Shown: piece after piece, positions 41,575 to 53,300 of the stretch
Position numbering within the stretch: the stretch's first letter is position 1
Layout of the letters: the number at the start of each line of letters is the position of its first letter
From: Cristatella mucedo
Taxonomy: Eukaryota > Bryozoa > Phylactolaemata > Cristatellidae
Direction of reading: 5' to 3'
Assembly: GCA_009760855.2 (NCBI GenBank)
Contig: WPIO01000024.1
Coordinates: forward strand, 3,782,501 to 3,846,500
DNA: 64,000 bases
Notes under the pieces: generated by a model
Databases searched by the model: none
The model's input: the letters and a program-made list of their open reading frames with translations, nothing else
Told to the model about the DNA's origin: nothing
Position numbers and translations under genes: made by a program

Positions 41575-41930
41575 TTACAAAGAAGATGTTTTTATAGCAC
41601 ACTCAAAGCCTAAGAGGCTTTTAATACTAACGCGGTAGCCAATAGACTTGGATCTCACGAAACGGAAAGAAAATGAGAAGCATAGCGGAGTCAGGAAGGC
41701 AGTCGGTGAAGCGAATAGGATGAAGGCAGCAGTCCAGGAAAGGATTTGCCATGATGGTGGTGGAGAGAATGGAAATTTCTGGAAAGGATATGTCGCTATC
41801 GGTAGACGGAGAGTGGATGTCGTTTCGTAAGAATTGTGGTAGCCAGTTCCACAGTCTAGGATCTGCAGAGCACAAACTTCTGTCGCCAACGGTCTTTAGG
41901 TGTAGTAATGGAACAGCTAGCACATTGTCA
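41575..41930 (-). mobile_element. LINE family B, 3' end, tail missing
   Basis: The minus strand encodes LLHLKTVGDRSLCSADPRLW and later a degenerate SIGYRVSIKSLLGFECAI before the stop. It matches the end of the copy at 36729-39180. At its 5' side it abuts a family A tail at 41933. Confidence 0.75.
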
Positions 41931-41932
41931 GT

Positions 41933-42260
41933 ATAATAATAATAATACATTTGATATAGCACCCTCAGAGAACTCAATCTCTTTCTAGGTGCTTTAGATT
42001 TGCTGCAAAGGAAGCACGATCGAATGGCTAGTGGAAGCATACTCAATAAACAAGAAGAATAACATGGTTAGAGGTGACATACACAGGGTCAGCATGCAAG
42101 TACGGTTAGTGGCAGTATGCAGAGTGTCAGCATGCATATTAAGCACGTGAAGCACGAATCGCAGGGACCCACTAAATGCTGTGATAAATGGATGCGTTTT
42201 TAGTTTCTTTTTAAATGGAGAGAAGTCAGGAGATAGGATCGGAGGGTGCAAGTACACTAA
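41933..42260 (-). mobile_element. LINE family A, 3' end
   Basis: (AAT)n at the left, then GATATAGCACCCTCAGAGAA, GTGACATACACAGGGTCAGC and CGCAGGGACCCACTAAATGC, breaking off near GGAGAGAAGTCAGGAG. Confidence 0.8.
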
Positions 42261-42424
42261 ATAAACTGGTCAAGTTACTCCGCTAGTTGTGAAGGAACAA
42301 AGCAATGGCAGACCTTGTGCTTCAGTGTAAAAATTTTGTGCATTGATGGACCAAAAGCTATCGAAGCTCCTTTCGTGAAGGACACGCATTACTGAACCTC
42401 AGAGATTCGCCTATTAGCCCTAAT

Positions 42425-42551
42425 TTATAATATTAGTAATAATATACTTGCTACAACCCCCTCACAGAACTCTATCTATTTCTAGGCACTTCACATTTGC
42501 TGTAAAGGAAGCCTTATCAAGTGTATCAATATTATTATTACGATCGAATGA
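42425..42551 (-). mobile_element. LINE family A tail fragment
   Basis: TAATATACTTGCTACAACCC, TCTATTTCTAGGCACTTCAC and ATTTGCTGTAAAGGAAGC, ending in an (ATT)n scrap and CGATCGAATG. A solo LTR inserted next to it. Confidence 0.6.
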
Positions 42552-42555
42552 TTAG

Positions 42556-44080
42556 TGTAGCGCCCTGCTGACCTTGGCTGAATTTTAGCGCGAACAAGAG
42601 CTGTTCGGAGGCGGGCTAGAACTCCTTTGTCCTGGAGCAGTGAGCCAGAGAGGAGCGTCAGTGCGGTTAGAGAGGAAGCGCTTAAGAGAAGGCCAGGAAG
42701 CTCTGAGACGAGCGGTGGCGATTCGGCCTTAGATTTGATCCGATACCCGCGGAAGCTGCTGATAGATGTTGGCTGGCCTGTCAACCTTCGCCATCACTCT
42801 GTCCAAAAAGAATCGTATGGAACCCATTCGCCATTCAAGCTGGACGGAGGGGACATTCCAGTAGCCTAGTGCCGGTATTAGTTCCTTACCGTAATGGGCA
42901 ATGGTGTCGGGCCCAATGCCACTAAGCTCTCGCCCCATTGTCTCAGCTAAGTATTTAAGAGTCGAGCGACGCTCGCTCTGGGCCTGGTGTTTTTGGTCTC
43001 TTCTGGTCTTCGGTCCGACTCTGCGCTTCGACGCCGTCGGGCACTCGTTTCTCTGAAAGCGAGGGAGGAGGACGGGCTATCCGCCGACGATGGACGGAAC
43101 AGGACAAGACAGCGCTAGGAGGATTCGGTAGACTCCACCGAATACGGTCGTATCGCGCCCGAGCTGGCATTCTGTGTTTCTTTTGTGTTTTGTGTGTGCG
43201 CGCTAGCACGTGGTCTCGGCATAGGGATTTGCCGGTGCGAGCTAGGCGTAGTTGACGTGTGTGGAGGTCTAGTTCTCCGGTTAGGGTTTAGGCTCCAGTT
43301 TGAGCTCCGTCTATTTGGGTCGTCCCCAGTATAGATGTAAGTAGCGTAAGTGTGGAGACGTGTTTCCTCGGCAAGAGTGAGGTGGTGTGTGTGGAGTATT
43401 CCTGCCACACTGGTGGAAACCGAGACCTAGTTCTCCGGTTAGGGTTTAGGCTCTGGTTGGGGCTCTGTCTATTTGGGTCGTTTCCCATTATACACGTAAG
43501 CAGCCCCAGTGTGAAGAAGTATTCCCTCCGCAAGAATGCTTGAGGTGGCGTGTGTGGAGTATACCTGCCGCACTGGTGGAAACCGAGTTCTAGTTCTCCG
43601 GTTAGGGTTTTGGCTTGGGTTGGCGCTTCAGTGTGGAATAGTATTCCCTCCGCAAGAGTTCTTAGGTTGGTGTGTTTGGGGTATTCCTTCCGCACAGGTG
43701 GAAACGAAGTCCTATTTCTCCGGTTAGGGTTTAGGCTCCGGTTCGCGCTCAGTGTGGAGAAGTATTCCCTCCGCAAGAGTGTTGGTGCTGTTGAGAACGT
43801 GAGAGGAGTGTGGAGATAAAGCTGAACTAGACGCGCAGCGACTTTATGCGCTTGCGAATAAAGTTCATTAAAAATCCCCAATTTGTGTGTCTCGCTTTCC
43901 AATTCACGCCGCGGACTCATGACCCCCTTTAGTAACGGTAAGCAGGTCAGTGCCAGAAACGCTCGTTTCGTGGCGGCCAGCTTATTGCGCGTAGGCGCGC
44001 ACCGAACGGCATTAGGTGCTAGGCTACGCCGCTAGGTAAGCGGCAGGTCAAGCCTACCCTGCCGAGCCTTCGGCGTTACA
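42556..44080 (+). mobile_element. Solo LTR of an LTR retrotransposon
   Basis: A 1,525-bp unit starts TGTAGCGCC and ends GGCGTTACA (TG...CA with short inverted ends). It is flanked by a 4-bp duplication TTAG (42552-42555 and 44081-44084). Inside are a TATTTAAG promoter-like box at 42952-42959, a GC-rich leader-like stretch, and AATAAA at 43857-43862, so orientation is plus. No gag, pol, primer-binding site or second LTR follows, so it is a solo LTR left by recombination. Four diverged tandem units occupy about 43271-43790. Size and ends suit Ty3/Gypsy, but the superfamily is inferred. Confidence 0.75.
43271..43790. repeat. Four-unit tandem repeat inside the LTR
   Basis: Units of about 120-165 bp each contain TTCTCCGGTTAGGGTTT (near 43273, 43431, 43594 and 43715). 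Most also contain AGTATTCCCTCCGCAAGA and a GTGGAAAC box. The 210-codon frame on the minus strand through it is a by-product of the repeat. Confidence 0.8.
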
Positions 44081-44319
44081 TTAGCCTTGCAGTCATTTTC
44101 ACCATCACCACAGATGCTTATTGACTTTTCTGGCAGCCTAGCAAAAACGAAATTGCAGTAGTCCAGCTTAGACAGAACCAAGGAGCTTGTTATATTTTTA
44201 GCAAGCTACCATGGTAGTGTGGGGCTCTCTCGGCGGCGGCGAAAAAGAGCTATTCCCCCTAGAGTTAAGGGCGTGACAACGGCTGATTTAACTGCCTTAT
44301 TTGTATTGCGGCAGACGAA

Positions 44320-44420
44320 TCTTGGCGGCTTTCAGCACCGCTGGTAGTTACCAATAAAGGATCGCCTGCTGCAGGATTTGAACCCAAGACCTCGAGTACC
44401 ATACCTCCTGTCTGTCATTG
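44320..44420 (-). mobile_element. SINE type 1, worn and partial
   Basis: On the minus strand: GGTACTCGAGGTCTTGGGTT, CAAATCCTGCAGCAGGCGAT, CCTTTATTGG and CCAGCGGTGCTGAAAGCC. These match the middle of the SINE at 28213-28379. Confidence 0.6.
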
Positions 44421-44550
44421 TCAAGATAGCGACTGTATGTTTCAAGCCGGCGAGCTTACAAGATGATGCGTAGCTGCCGTCTTGTAAGTCGCTTTAGTGC
44501 TCGCGGAGAGAAGAGAAAGCGAGAGTGAGAGTGAGTGTGTGTGTGTGATA

Positions 44551-44573
44551 GAGAGTGATTGAGAGAGAGAGTG

Positions 44574-44640
<67 letters not shown>
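44551..44640. repeat. (GA)n microsatellite
   Basis: GA repeats with GATT interruptions at the left. Confidence 0.93.
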
Positions 44641-44641
<1 letters not shown>

Positions 44642-44649
44642 GGGGAGAG

Positions 44650-46545
44650 GGGATAGCGTGCGTATAAGCCGATGTGCAAGCAGGATATAGATCACTAGAG
44701 CGCTATTGGATCGCACCGCCCAGCTGGGCCGTCACAAATTAATCTTGCATGGTCAGCAGATAGGGCCCGACTGCAGTGCCTAATGAGCTGATGGGCAGCG
44801 CGCCATACTCGGGAGGAGTGTTGTAGTCTGGCTGAGGACGAACGACATTAAGGCGAAGCCACGCCCGCAGTCGCTAAATATTAGACAGTGAGTGGCTTAT
44901 CTAGCGCTCTAGATATCACAATGGAGCGAGCATATTTCCTTATTTTTAATTTTTTTATTGCCAGTCCAGCCAGATACATTCCTATTGTCCGACGCTCGCA
45001 CGTAAATTTCAAGGCAACGAGTCAACGGTTTTCTAAAACAGTAGCACTTTGTAAGGATGCTGATAAGATATTAAATCTTTGTCAAATTTCTTGGTTTTTT
45101 CCCCTTCAAAGCTTATGCAATTGTCTGCGAGTACTATTTGGCCAATCCTCCGACGAAGGGCTTGAAAGTTGGAATGTTGTGCAGACCAGCTCGGCAGCGT
45201 CTGTAGAAGCGAGTCCATTTCCGTCGTTTTAGTAATTAGAGCTGTGTGATGGGTCACGAGCCCCCCCCCCCCCGCTTGTGCTTGCACATACTAATAGATA
45301 TTCGGAGCACCACATTTTGATCCGTATTTTGCTTCGCACTATGGAGCCCCTTAAAAATCACCATTGGATCTGATGCGGTCTTATCATTTATCTATAAGGG
45401 AACGCCCACCAGTCACGCTGTCTTCGCTCGGCCAACCTGGCTCACGAGTTACTAGTTGAGTACAGGCAGACGTGGCTGGACAAGTCTGGACAAGTGAAGA
45501 AACTGACTTGAGCATCATCATCAACAGCTGCAGTGGCAGCAGTGGACCGGTGGGTGTGGTCTCACAAACGATTCGATAGTGCGGCACCATGACTCTTGAG
45601 CTGCTCACTCTACCGTCGCTTATTCTGCGTGTTGAGCCCGTCGTGCGCGCGTATTTTGTGGGCTCGATTATTGCAAACGAGCACTCACTTAGCTTTTGTA
45701 CATTGACCCCTGGCTCCAGCAGTCCAGACTGAATCGGTGGCAGGCTTACCTAATATTGAAATTGCCGAATGATCTACCGAACTCATGCTTTGCTTGGACA
45801 GCATTTTAAGTCCGTAGTGATATCTCTGCTATCTATGTAATAGGAAAGGCTACTTCTTTCTTTCGCCAGACGTCGTATAGCATTGTGGATCCCGACTTAC
45901 TTCTTTGTAGGTCCGGCAGCAATCCCCTGCTATGTTTGGCAGTTAAGCGCAGTGCATCTCTCCAACAGGAGCTTTTAGATATATCTGCTGCACAAAATGG
46001 GGATATTTTTTCTGAAAAGGGAGAAAGCTTTGAGGCCATAGCCACAGGAATGGCCTAGTTACCGTAGGTTTTGTGGGAATGAGCTGTCAGGCTCATTCAA
46101 GCATGACTAATAACCGAAGGTTTGAGTGAACCGAGACCCTCCTCCCATTCCCAAAAGTTGGGACATCGTCCACGAGACCAATGCCAGTTGCCCTACAGCT
46201 GTTGAAAATAGATCAGGAGAAAGACTGTTTCAAATAGAGCTGACCCGATAGCAGACGAGGGGTTTGCCACTGAGTCAGAATTGACAAGAACTGGCAGAGC
46301 TTGCACGCAATTTTTTTTAAAGATGAGTTGGACGATGATAGTGGATGGACGAAGGGCTGTCATGTCCTTTGGGTCGGACGTGCAACGATCGGCTGGAGTG
46401 AAGTGTCCAGAGAGCGCAGTGACCTGGAGGCTAAGTATTGCCTGGCGAATTTCTTGTTTGTCCCACTTTTCCCTCCACTGTGTCACTGTGATTTTCAGGT
46501 GCTTAGCGGGGAGATCCGTGCAGACTGCCTCTGCTGACCGTGAGA
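44650..46545. other. Gene-free stretch
   Basis: No gene or clear transposon. There is a C-run at about 45264-45274. Overlapping frames at 46190-46570 on both strands show no domain. Confidence 0.35.
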
Positions 46546-46550
46546 CCCGT

Positions 46551-46686
46551 CTGGTACATGCATAGATCAAACAATCTAGACATTAAATATGTATTGAAGA
46601 GAGAGAGAGAGAGAGAGAGCTGGTACATGCATATATCAAACAGTCTAGACACTAAATATGTATCGAAGAGAGAGGGAGAGAGAGAG
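46551..46686. repeat. Tandem duplication of a 69-bp unit
   Basis: CTGGTACATGCATAGATCAA at 46551 recurs as CTGGTACATGCATATATCAA at 46620. Both are followed by the same 25 bp and a GA run, differing at a handful of bases. Confidence 0.85.
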
Positions 46687-46688
46687 GG

Positions 46689-46689
<1 letters not shown>

Positions 46690-46784
<95 letters not shown>

Positions 46785-46785
46785 T
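46690..46785. repeat. (GA)n microsatellite
   Basis: About 45 GA units next to the 69-bp duplication, which ends each of its units in GA. Confidence 0.95.
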
Positions 46786-46789
46786 GATC

Positions 46790-47390
46790 GAGAAAGGGAT
46801 GAGGAGTAGATATGCGTTACTGGCGATGCATGTACTGCTCTACTAGCTCTACAGGTCCACTGAATAAACTTTAGCCAGCAAGCCCCCAGCTGGAGGCCTC
46901 CGTGTGTGTTGTGCCTATGCATCGCACACTTCTTGCTCGGACAACAAGATAGGCTGCTTTGGTGGTACGTGCTCCGGCCAGGCTGAATAGAGCTTTGAAG
47001 AGCAGTGGCCAGCCCCTCAGAAACAGCTTGATTACAGCTTTAGGTACCTCTTTTGTTATGCTTTGTTTGAAGGCCAGGAACCTTGCTAATGCATGCAAAG
47101 TATTACTCTCTCTAAAAATGTATTTCTACCTCAGCATTGGGTATTTTCTCAGCAATCATCAAAGATTTGAAATATGCTATTTTGAGCATGCACAACTGTA
47201 GGTCTGAAATCGTTCGAAACGATTGCATGACAACTAAGAAATTGATGACCCGATAAGAAAGAAAAACCACCAAACAGCCTTTTCTGATAAACGAGGAGCT
47301 AAATAATTCATTCTAACTCTGAATTTGCTAAATACCTGTATACAATTTAAACTTATTTTTCCTAATCCCATTAGGTTTTTACTGCATGCA
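46790..47390. other. Gene-free stretch
   Basis: No gene or repeat is identified. Confidence 0.3.
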
Positions 47391-47394
47391 TTTT

Positions 47395-47610
47395 GCTTGT
47401 TGCGGTGCTGACATTCACACTTGGATGGCAGCAAACTTTATAAAATTAAATGACAAAAAGCAAACTTATCAATTATGGGCAAACCAAGTGTTACTCAGAA
47501 ACTGTATAGCTCGACTCTCAAAATCGGCTCTATTTGAATATCTCATTGTAGTCTTTGCCAGGAATCTCGGTTTTCTCTTCCAAAATGACTTGTCGCTAGA
47601 TGAGCACACC
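47395..47610 (+). mobile_element. LINE family A fragment, plus-strand half of an inverted pair
   Basis: It reads TWMAANFIKLN, then a frame-broken stretch in the order of the family ORF, to LGFLFQNDLSLDEHT. At 47611 the sequence flips to the other strand. Confidence 0.7.
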
Positions 47611-47611
47611 A

Positions 47612-48145
47612 TGAGGCTCCATGACCCAAAGATCAGAGACAGAACCTTGAAGTCGATATGATGCATGATTGGGAGCTAGTTCAGGTCGGCGAGAATGAGT
47701 GTGATGTGGCAACTTTTACAGGCTTTCGACAGACAAGCCTAACTGCAGAGGTTTGCACCAGCTGTAAATGCCTGATTGCACAGGCCGGTAGACGTGCAGG
47801 TAGTGAATTACAGAAGTCGAGTCTGGATGTCACACATGAATGCATTAATTTGGATGTAGTATCCCTGTCTAATCAAGCCCGAATTTTAGCTTGTTATGTA
47901 GCTGTCAGTGGGCAGACTTGACTGTGGAGCTGATGTGATCGTCTAATGAAAGATTACTTTGGAACAGGATATCTAGATTTCGTGCACATTCAACAGGAGA
48001 TATGCTGTCAGAGCCGATTTTGAGTGTTAGCCTTTCCAATTTCTGAATCACGCTTGGTTTGCCCATAACAAGTAAGTTGATTTTATCATCATGTCATCTA
48101 TACATGCAGCAAGGGAGTTGAGAGAATTCGAGACTATGCACGTCC
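47612..48145 (-). mobile_element. LINE family A fragment, minus-strand half of an inverted pair
   Basis: From CCTTGAAGTCGATATGATGC (ORF end) to ACAAGTAAGTTGATTTTATC, TACATGCAGCAAGGGAGTTG and AGAGAATTCGAG. It overlaps in content with the plus-strand half, so the two came from different copies or from a duplicated segment. Confidence 0.75.
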
Positions 48146-48414
48146 TTACTAAGGGTAGCAGAACCATGCTTTCATATAGCACTCAGTGGACATGCCTTAA
48201 TTCTTGTCCCGCGTGCTTCGGCTACATGTGTATGGTATATTGAGTGTTGCTAGCTGGTGGTCCAAATAGCCATCAGCCGCGAGTCTTTTAAATGCTTTTG
48301 CATGGTTGTCTTAGCATGATAACCGTGTGCTTTTGCATGCCTGCCAATACTGGTTGCTTGTCCCCGTCCATTTTTTTTAACTATTCGTGGCTTCTCTTGC
48401 AGCTCAAGCTGTAA

Positions 48415-48477
48415 GTGCGATACTAGAGATCAAGTTCTGTTAAGGCGCTATGCACAGGACTTATTATTATTATTATT
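48415..48477 (+). mobile_element. Isolated LINE/SINE 3' tail
   Basis: AAGTGCGATACTAGAGATCA, AGTTCTGTTAAGGCGCTATG and (TTA)n. Confidence 0.6.
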
Positions 48478-48661
48478 GTGCAGCTCACCATGGCTTTTAC
48501 ATCCAAGGTGCTTGCCAGGACTTCTAAAGCAGTTTTGCACTGGCCCCGAGCGTTTTATAGCCACACACTCTTATTGAATTCTTTCCTAGTTTCAAACCAG
48601 GTCCAGACCCTTAGTCTTTGCAATTAAAAAACCAGATATCTCAAGCCTTGACCATTCATAA

Positions 48662-49015
48662 GAATAATAATGTTAATACACTTGATAAAGCGCCCTCAGA
48701 GAACTTAATCTCTTTCTAGGTGCTTTACATTTGCTGCAAAGGGAGCCGTGATGGCACACTAGGTAAGGTGGTTGCTTTCACGACCTCGGTCCCGAGGTCG
48801 TGGGTTCGATTCCTGCGGTGGGCGATTCTTTATCGCCACTGCAAGCGGTGGTGATAGCCGTAAAGGCTCTTCTGTCGCTATACAAAAAAAGCTGTTTAAT
48901 CAGCTAGGAATTGAATGGTAAGTAAAATTATCCTTGAAAAACAAACACAATGAATAATATGGTTAGGGGTGACATGCACAGGGTCAGCATGCAAATGTGG
49001 TTAGTGGCAGCATGC
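48662..49015 (-). mobile_element. LINE family A, 3' end, interrupted by a SINE
   Basis: The hairpin tail and first UTR bases (48662-48742) and the rest of the UTR (48908-49015, AATTGAATGGTAAGTAAAAT onward) are separated by a SINE type 1 on the opposite strand. About 6-8 bp of LINE sequence at the junction are missing compared with uninterrupted copies. Confidence 0.82.
48743..48907 (+). mobile_element. SINE type 1, nested in LINE family A
   Basis: GAGCCGTGATGGCACACTAG, CACGACCTCGGTCCCGAGG, box B GTGGGTTCGATTCCTGCGG (close to the RNA polymerase III consensus), the GGGCGATTCTTTATCGCC stem and CTGTTTAATCAGCTAG. It is the best-preserved copy in the window. Confidence 0.9.
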
Positions 49016-50035
49016 ATTAGTACCCGACACAGTCGCCGAGATGCAGTTTTAGGGATTGGTTTCTTGACATATCCAACAATTCTTTCTTTGCCGTATTCTG
49101 GTGGTGCTACCAAAAGCTAAAATTTGAAAAGCAAAATGGTTTGTGAACCCGACAGAAACAGACAAACGTGTATGCTTTTTACATCTAGTTGACTAAACAA
49201 GGTGGCTTCAAGCAGAGATTGCAACATGAATGGTCTTGATTTATTCGGTAACAGCTGCAACGATTGGGATGGTAAAACGTTGCAATGTTTGAGATTTGTT
49301 TCAATTTCGTCGGTGAGCAAAGTTTTCGTGCCAGTGCTGTATAGGTTGTGTGGTCACTAGCAATGTGGTGAGTCGGTTGTCTAAGGCATGAGGTAATGTT
49401 GTTTAAGAGTCCCCACGAAAGGAAAGATCAGATGATTCAGGGGCCTAATTTATATAGCATATGTCTACTAAGCTCAAGTTTGAGAATGCATACGAAAGAT
49501 CAGGACTGGCAGTCCATCGAAAGGCATACGAGGACCACTGAAATATCAGCTAACCTCTAAAGAATTTCGGGCTGCATGTGTCACGACGTGGTTTGTGCTG
49601 TTGATGGGCCTAGCTTCGAGCTAAGACATGGCGGTATTATATGTGCCGGTCGGAGCTTGAGATAGGTCTGAATTGTTAATCCAACGGTCTCGTTTAGCTC
49701 GTGGCCCCATCAAGTCGTGTCCTCATTAAATCTCTCTGCTGACGTATTTTAAATTGCCCCTCATCGCCCGGTGCCCTCCTCTCATCGACTTGTTTCGGCG
49801 GCAGCAGCAGCAGCACAAGGCTGATAAATTGACCATTTGCAAAAGCTGTGTCTCGCTGAAGGCGAGTTGACACCAAGCGCTATTGTTCAGCATCGTCCTT
49901 TTGAGTTCGTCGTGTTCAAGCTCCATCCGTCTTTCGTCATGTTGGATTCATAGTGTTGGGGCAATGTCAGTTTGTGTCACAGGCGACGGCAGCTCTCGGT
50001 GGTCTGCAGGTGGACACTGTTGATAATAATCAAAA
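49016..50035. other. Gene-free stretch upstream of the oxidase gene
   Basis: No coding exon or repeat is identified. Confidence 0.3.
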
Positions 50036-50039
50036 TTAT

Positions 50040-50210
50040 AACAACAATAATAATAATAATGCACTTGATAAAGCGCCCTCAGAGAACTCAATCTCTCTCT
50101 AGGCGCTTTACATTTGCTGCAAAGGGAAATGCAATTGAATGGTGAGTAATATCCTGCTTGATAAACAAACAAATTGAATAACATGGTTAGGGGTGACATG
50201 CACAGGGTCA
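50040..50210 (-). mobile_element. LINE family A, 3' end
   Basis: (AAT)n, GATAAAGCGCCCTCAGAGAA, AGGCGCTTTACATTTGCTGC and GTGACATGCACAGGGTCAAC. A further worn tail (CTCAAGAGAACTTGATCTCT) follows at about 50218-50265. Together they end about 100 bp before the first oxidase exon. Confidence 0.82.
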
Positions 50211-50363
50211 ACAAGGCTTTAGCATACTGCCTCAAGAGAACTTGATCTCTTTTTTAGACAAGGCCCTTTGCTGGTTGCCTAGTCACGGCGTGCCTGTTTG
50301 AATCGTTTCGGCATGTCTTTCTTTCACAAAGAGCATATCATTTGTTTTTGCAGATTTCAAGAA

Positions 50364-53300
50364 ATGGACTCGGGCCCATTTCAGCTGACAATTAATGGTA
50401 CTTTGTACACTGGTACGTGCCCGCACTGGTCCCCTAGTGGCTTGCTGCAGCATGCACTAGTGTTGCAGTTTGCTCTTTGTTAAAGAGCTCTACCTTTCTT
50501 GCTCTCGTCTGATTTGCTAACACTTGGGTCGGCTCTGATATTAGCTTTTCTCAGCTGCTTTACAGCATGAAGCAAATAATTGCTAGGCAATTCCGGTCAG
50601 GCAATCGCGACGGTCTCTGGGTGTGCACTTGTACAAGCCATAGGCATCGCATGTACAAACCGGTGGAAGCTCTTGAGTCACAGCATTAGCTGCTAATGTC
50701 CTTTGCATAATATGCCAAGTGTTTAGAAAAGGATTTATTTCTCTCAGAGTGCAATGCAAACTTATTATTATTGTTGCTATTATTAGTATTATGATAAGGA
50801 GTGTAGCCACACTCAGCATATTATTTTACAGCATATGTGAAGTGCCTAGAAATAAATCAAGTTCTCAGTGGGCGCTATAAAAATGTATTACTATTATTAA
50901 TATTAATAATATTATTATTATTATCTAGCAATCGGTAGATGGACTGTAACAAGCTGTAACACTGTAACAGCAAGAGCTAACTTAAAAACTTTAACAGCTA
51001 ATAACCTTTGCCTAGCCCGGGTTTACTGTAGGAGAGAGGTAGTATTAATCTCGGGAATGTAGCATTTTTTCCAAATCACAGCAAAGCCATGTCGTAATGC
51101 TTAAGGAAAAAACTATCTGTCTTCTGGCTGTCTACAGCATATCCAACGTGTTTCGTTCGAAGTAAACTAGTGCCATGCCACCGAAACTGTTAGACTACAT
51201 AGGTGACGATATTGTATATTTTTTTTTTTACAGTTGACACTGCACTGTATGCAGTTGACATATCTTTAAATGAATTCATCCGACATGTTGCCAACTTGAA
51301 AGGTACAAAAGTGATGTGCCGCGAGGGCGGCTGTGGATGTTGTGTGGTTGCAGTCACCAGCGGTGATCCGATTGGTGGATCGCCCATCACTTATCCAATC
51401 AACTCGGTGTGTAGCTGGAATTGTAGTAGCAGCGAAATCTGCCAGCTGCCAGCAGAAGTCGCTGCATCTTGCGCATTGTAATGGCAACCTTAAGCCTTAA
51501 GGTTACACAGATAGTTATATTATTAATTCTTTTTATATCGGACTTTAAGAGATCCAAATCTCTACCAGAAAGTTGTGCTGCTCTCAGCCTACTATTAATT
51601 CGCCTTAGAATCATTTTAATTTTTCGCACGTGCAAATTGTGTGCGAAACTTCACTTTGGAAGCATTTGCAGCGTAAGGGCCAACACTTTTGGGTAACTGC
51701 ACCCATTTTTGGCAAATGGTGCCGTGAGGCGAATGTAACTTAAGGGGCAATCATTCTCAGCAATTTGTTATAGATTTCTTCCCATTGCTGGAAGGTCGAT
51801 GTATTTGCCATAGCTACTGGCCGGCTAGCTAGCTTTCTCAAGTTTTTTTTTCATGTGGCTCTCACAAGATCATGCTCGGGGATCGTTCCACTGGCCGCGC
51901 CTCGGCATAAGGCCCTGTTACCAGGTTGCTCTGTCTCTGCTTTCAGTGCCTCTGCCCGATGCTGGCGTGCAACGGCTGGAAGGTGACGACCATCGAAGGA
52001 TTGGGCTCAGCTAAGGCTGGCTACCACCAAATCCAGCAAACGCTGGCCAATCACAACGGCAGCCAGTGCGGCTTCTGCAGCCCAGGCATGGTAATGAACA
52101 TGTACGGGTATGTATGCTCCAGTGTACCGAGTCGAAGCGCTGTCCATCTTTGCTGCAATATAGCCTGCTTTTTGCTGGCAATCGGCGTTCGTTGGGCGCC
52201 GGCTGAGTTCTAGTTGGCTGTGACTGGCTGAATGGGCCCGCTGCAGCTCGATTTGTACCTGTGTGATCCAATTATGTCTGCAGCTTCCTTGCCTACAAGG
52301 GCTCGCCATCGAAGGAGGACATTGAAGCGGCGTTCGACGGCAACATATGCAGATGCACGGGTCAGCAGAGGTTGCCATGCATCGCGGCGGCAGCAGCAGC
52401 GGCAGCAGCTGCTGCTGCCTAGCATTGTTGCTGTTGACAGAGCAGTTTTGATGCTTGCATCCGATGCATTCAGGTTATCGTCCCATCCTGGACGCCATGA
52501 AAAGCTTTGGTCCCGGTGGAAGCCGTGTTGCTGATATCGAGGTATGTGTTTGGGGATGCATCTGTAGAGGTTTTTTCTCTCAATCATTCGGGCCTTGCAT
52601 GCAGCATGCATTGTCCCTGCTGACTCGTTAGGTGCTCAAATTTATCTCTGCTACTGTACTCGATAAGACTTGCCCCCAGTGGTTTATTAGAGATGCTTGC
52701 AACCGTGCCTACAAGTCCCTAGCCACGAGTTGCGCAAGTCTCAGGGCAGCGCTGGTATTTAGCATTGCACGTGGGAAAGGATTAGCACAGTTACAAGCGC
52801 TATGTTGAGGCCTAGGAAAATCAGTACAGAAGCAGCTGCATCACTTTTGTAACATTTGTAAAAAATCAATCCAGCCATGTCAAGGGTGGCAGATAAGTTG
52901 AGCTGGGCAACCCACAAGGAGCCGTTGATAGTCAGGGCTATAGCCAAGATTAAGCAAAGGAGGGGCACGCCCGAGACCTTGCCGGAGGCAGCTAATCATG
53001 AGAAGGGGGAAGGGATGTTTCATGCTGCTCGCTTCCTGACGAACACCTGGACAGGCTTGCTCTAAGAGTAAGGCCAGGGCCCATTGGCTGCCCCCTTCCT
53101 GAGGACTTTGTCCGTGGTTGACACATTTTGCCCTTGGTGAATGTGTTATGGAGCTAGAAATTTAGCTCGAACCTGAGCCAAAAGTGTGTTTATAATAATA
53201 ATAATAATAATAATAATACATTTATGTAGCACCCTCTGAGAACTTGATCTCTGTCTAGGCAGTTCTTTAAAGGAATGCTTCCTTAAAAGCTCTCAATGAA

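Noticed and set aside
43288-43920. 210-codon frame on the minus strand
   Set aside because: It is antisense to a solo LTR, its repeats follow the DNA tandem units, and it has no domain.
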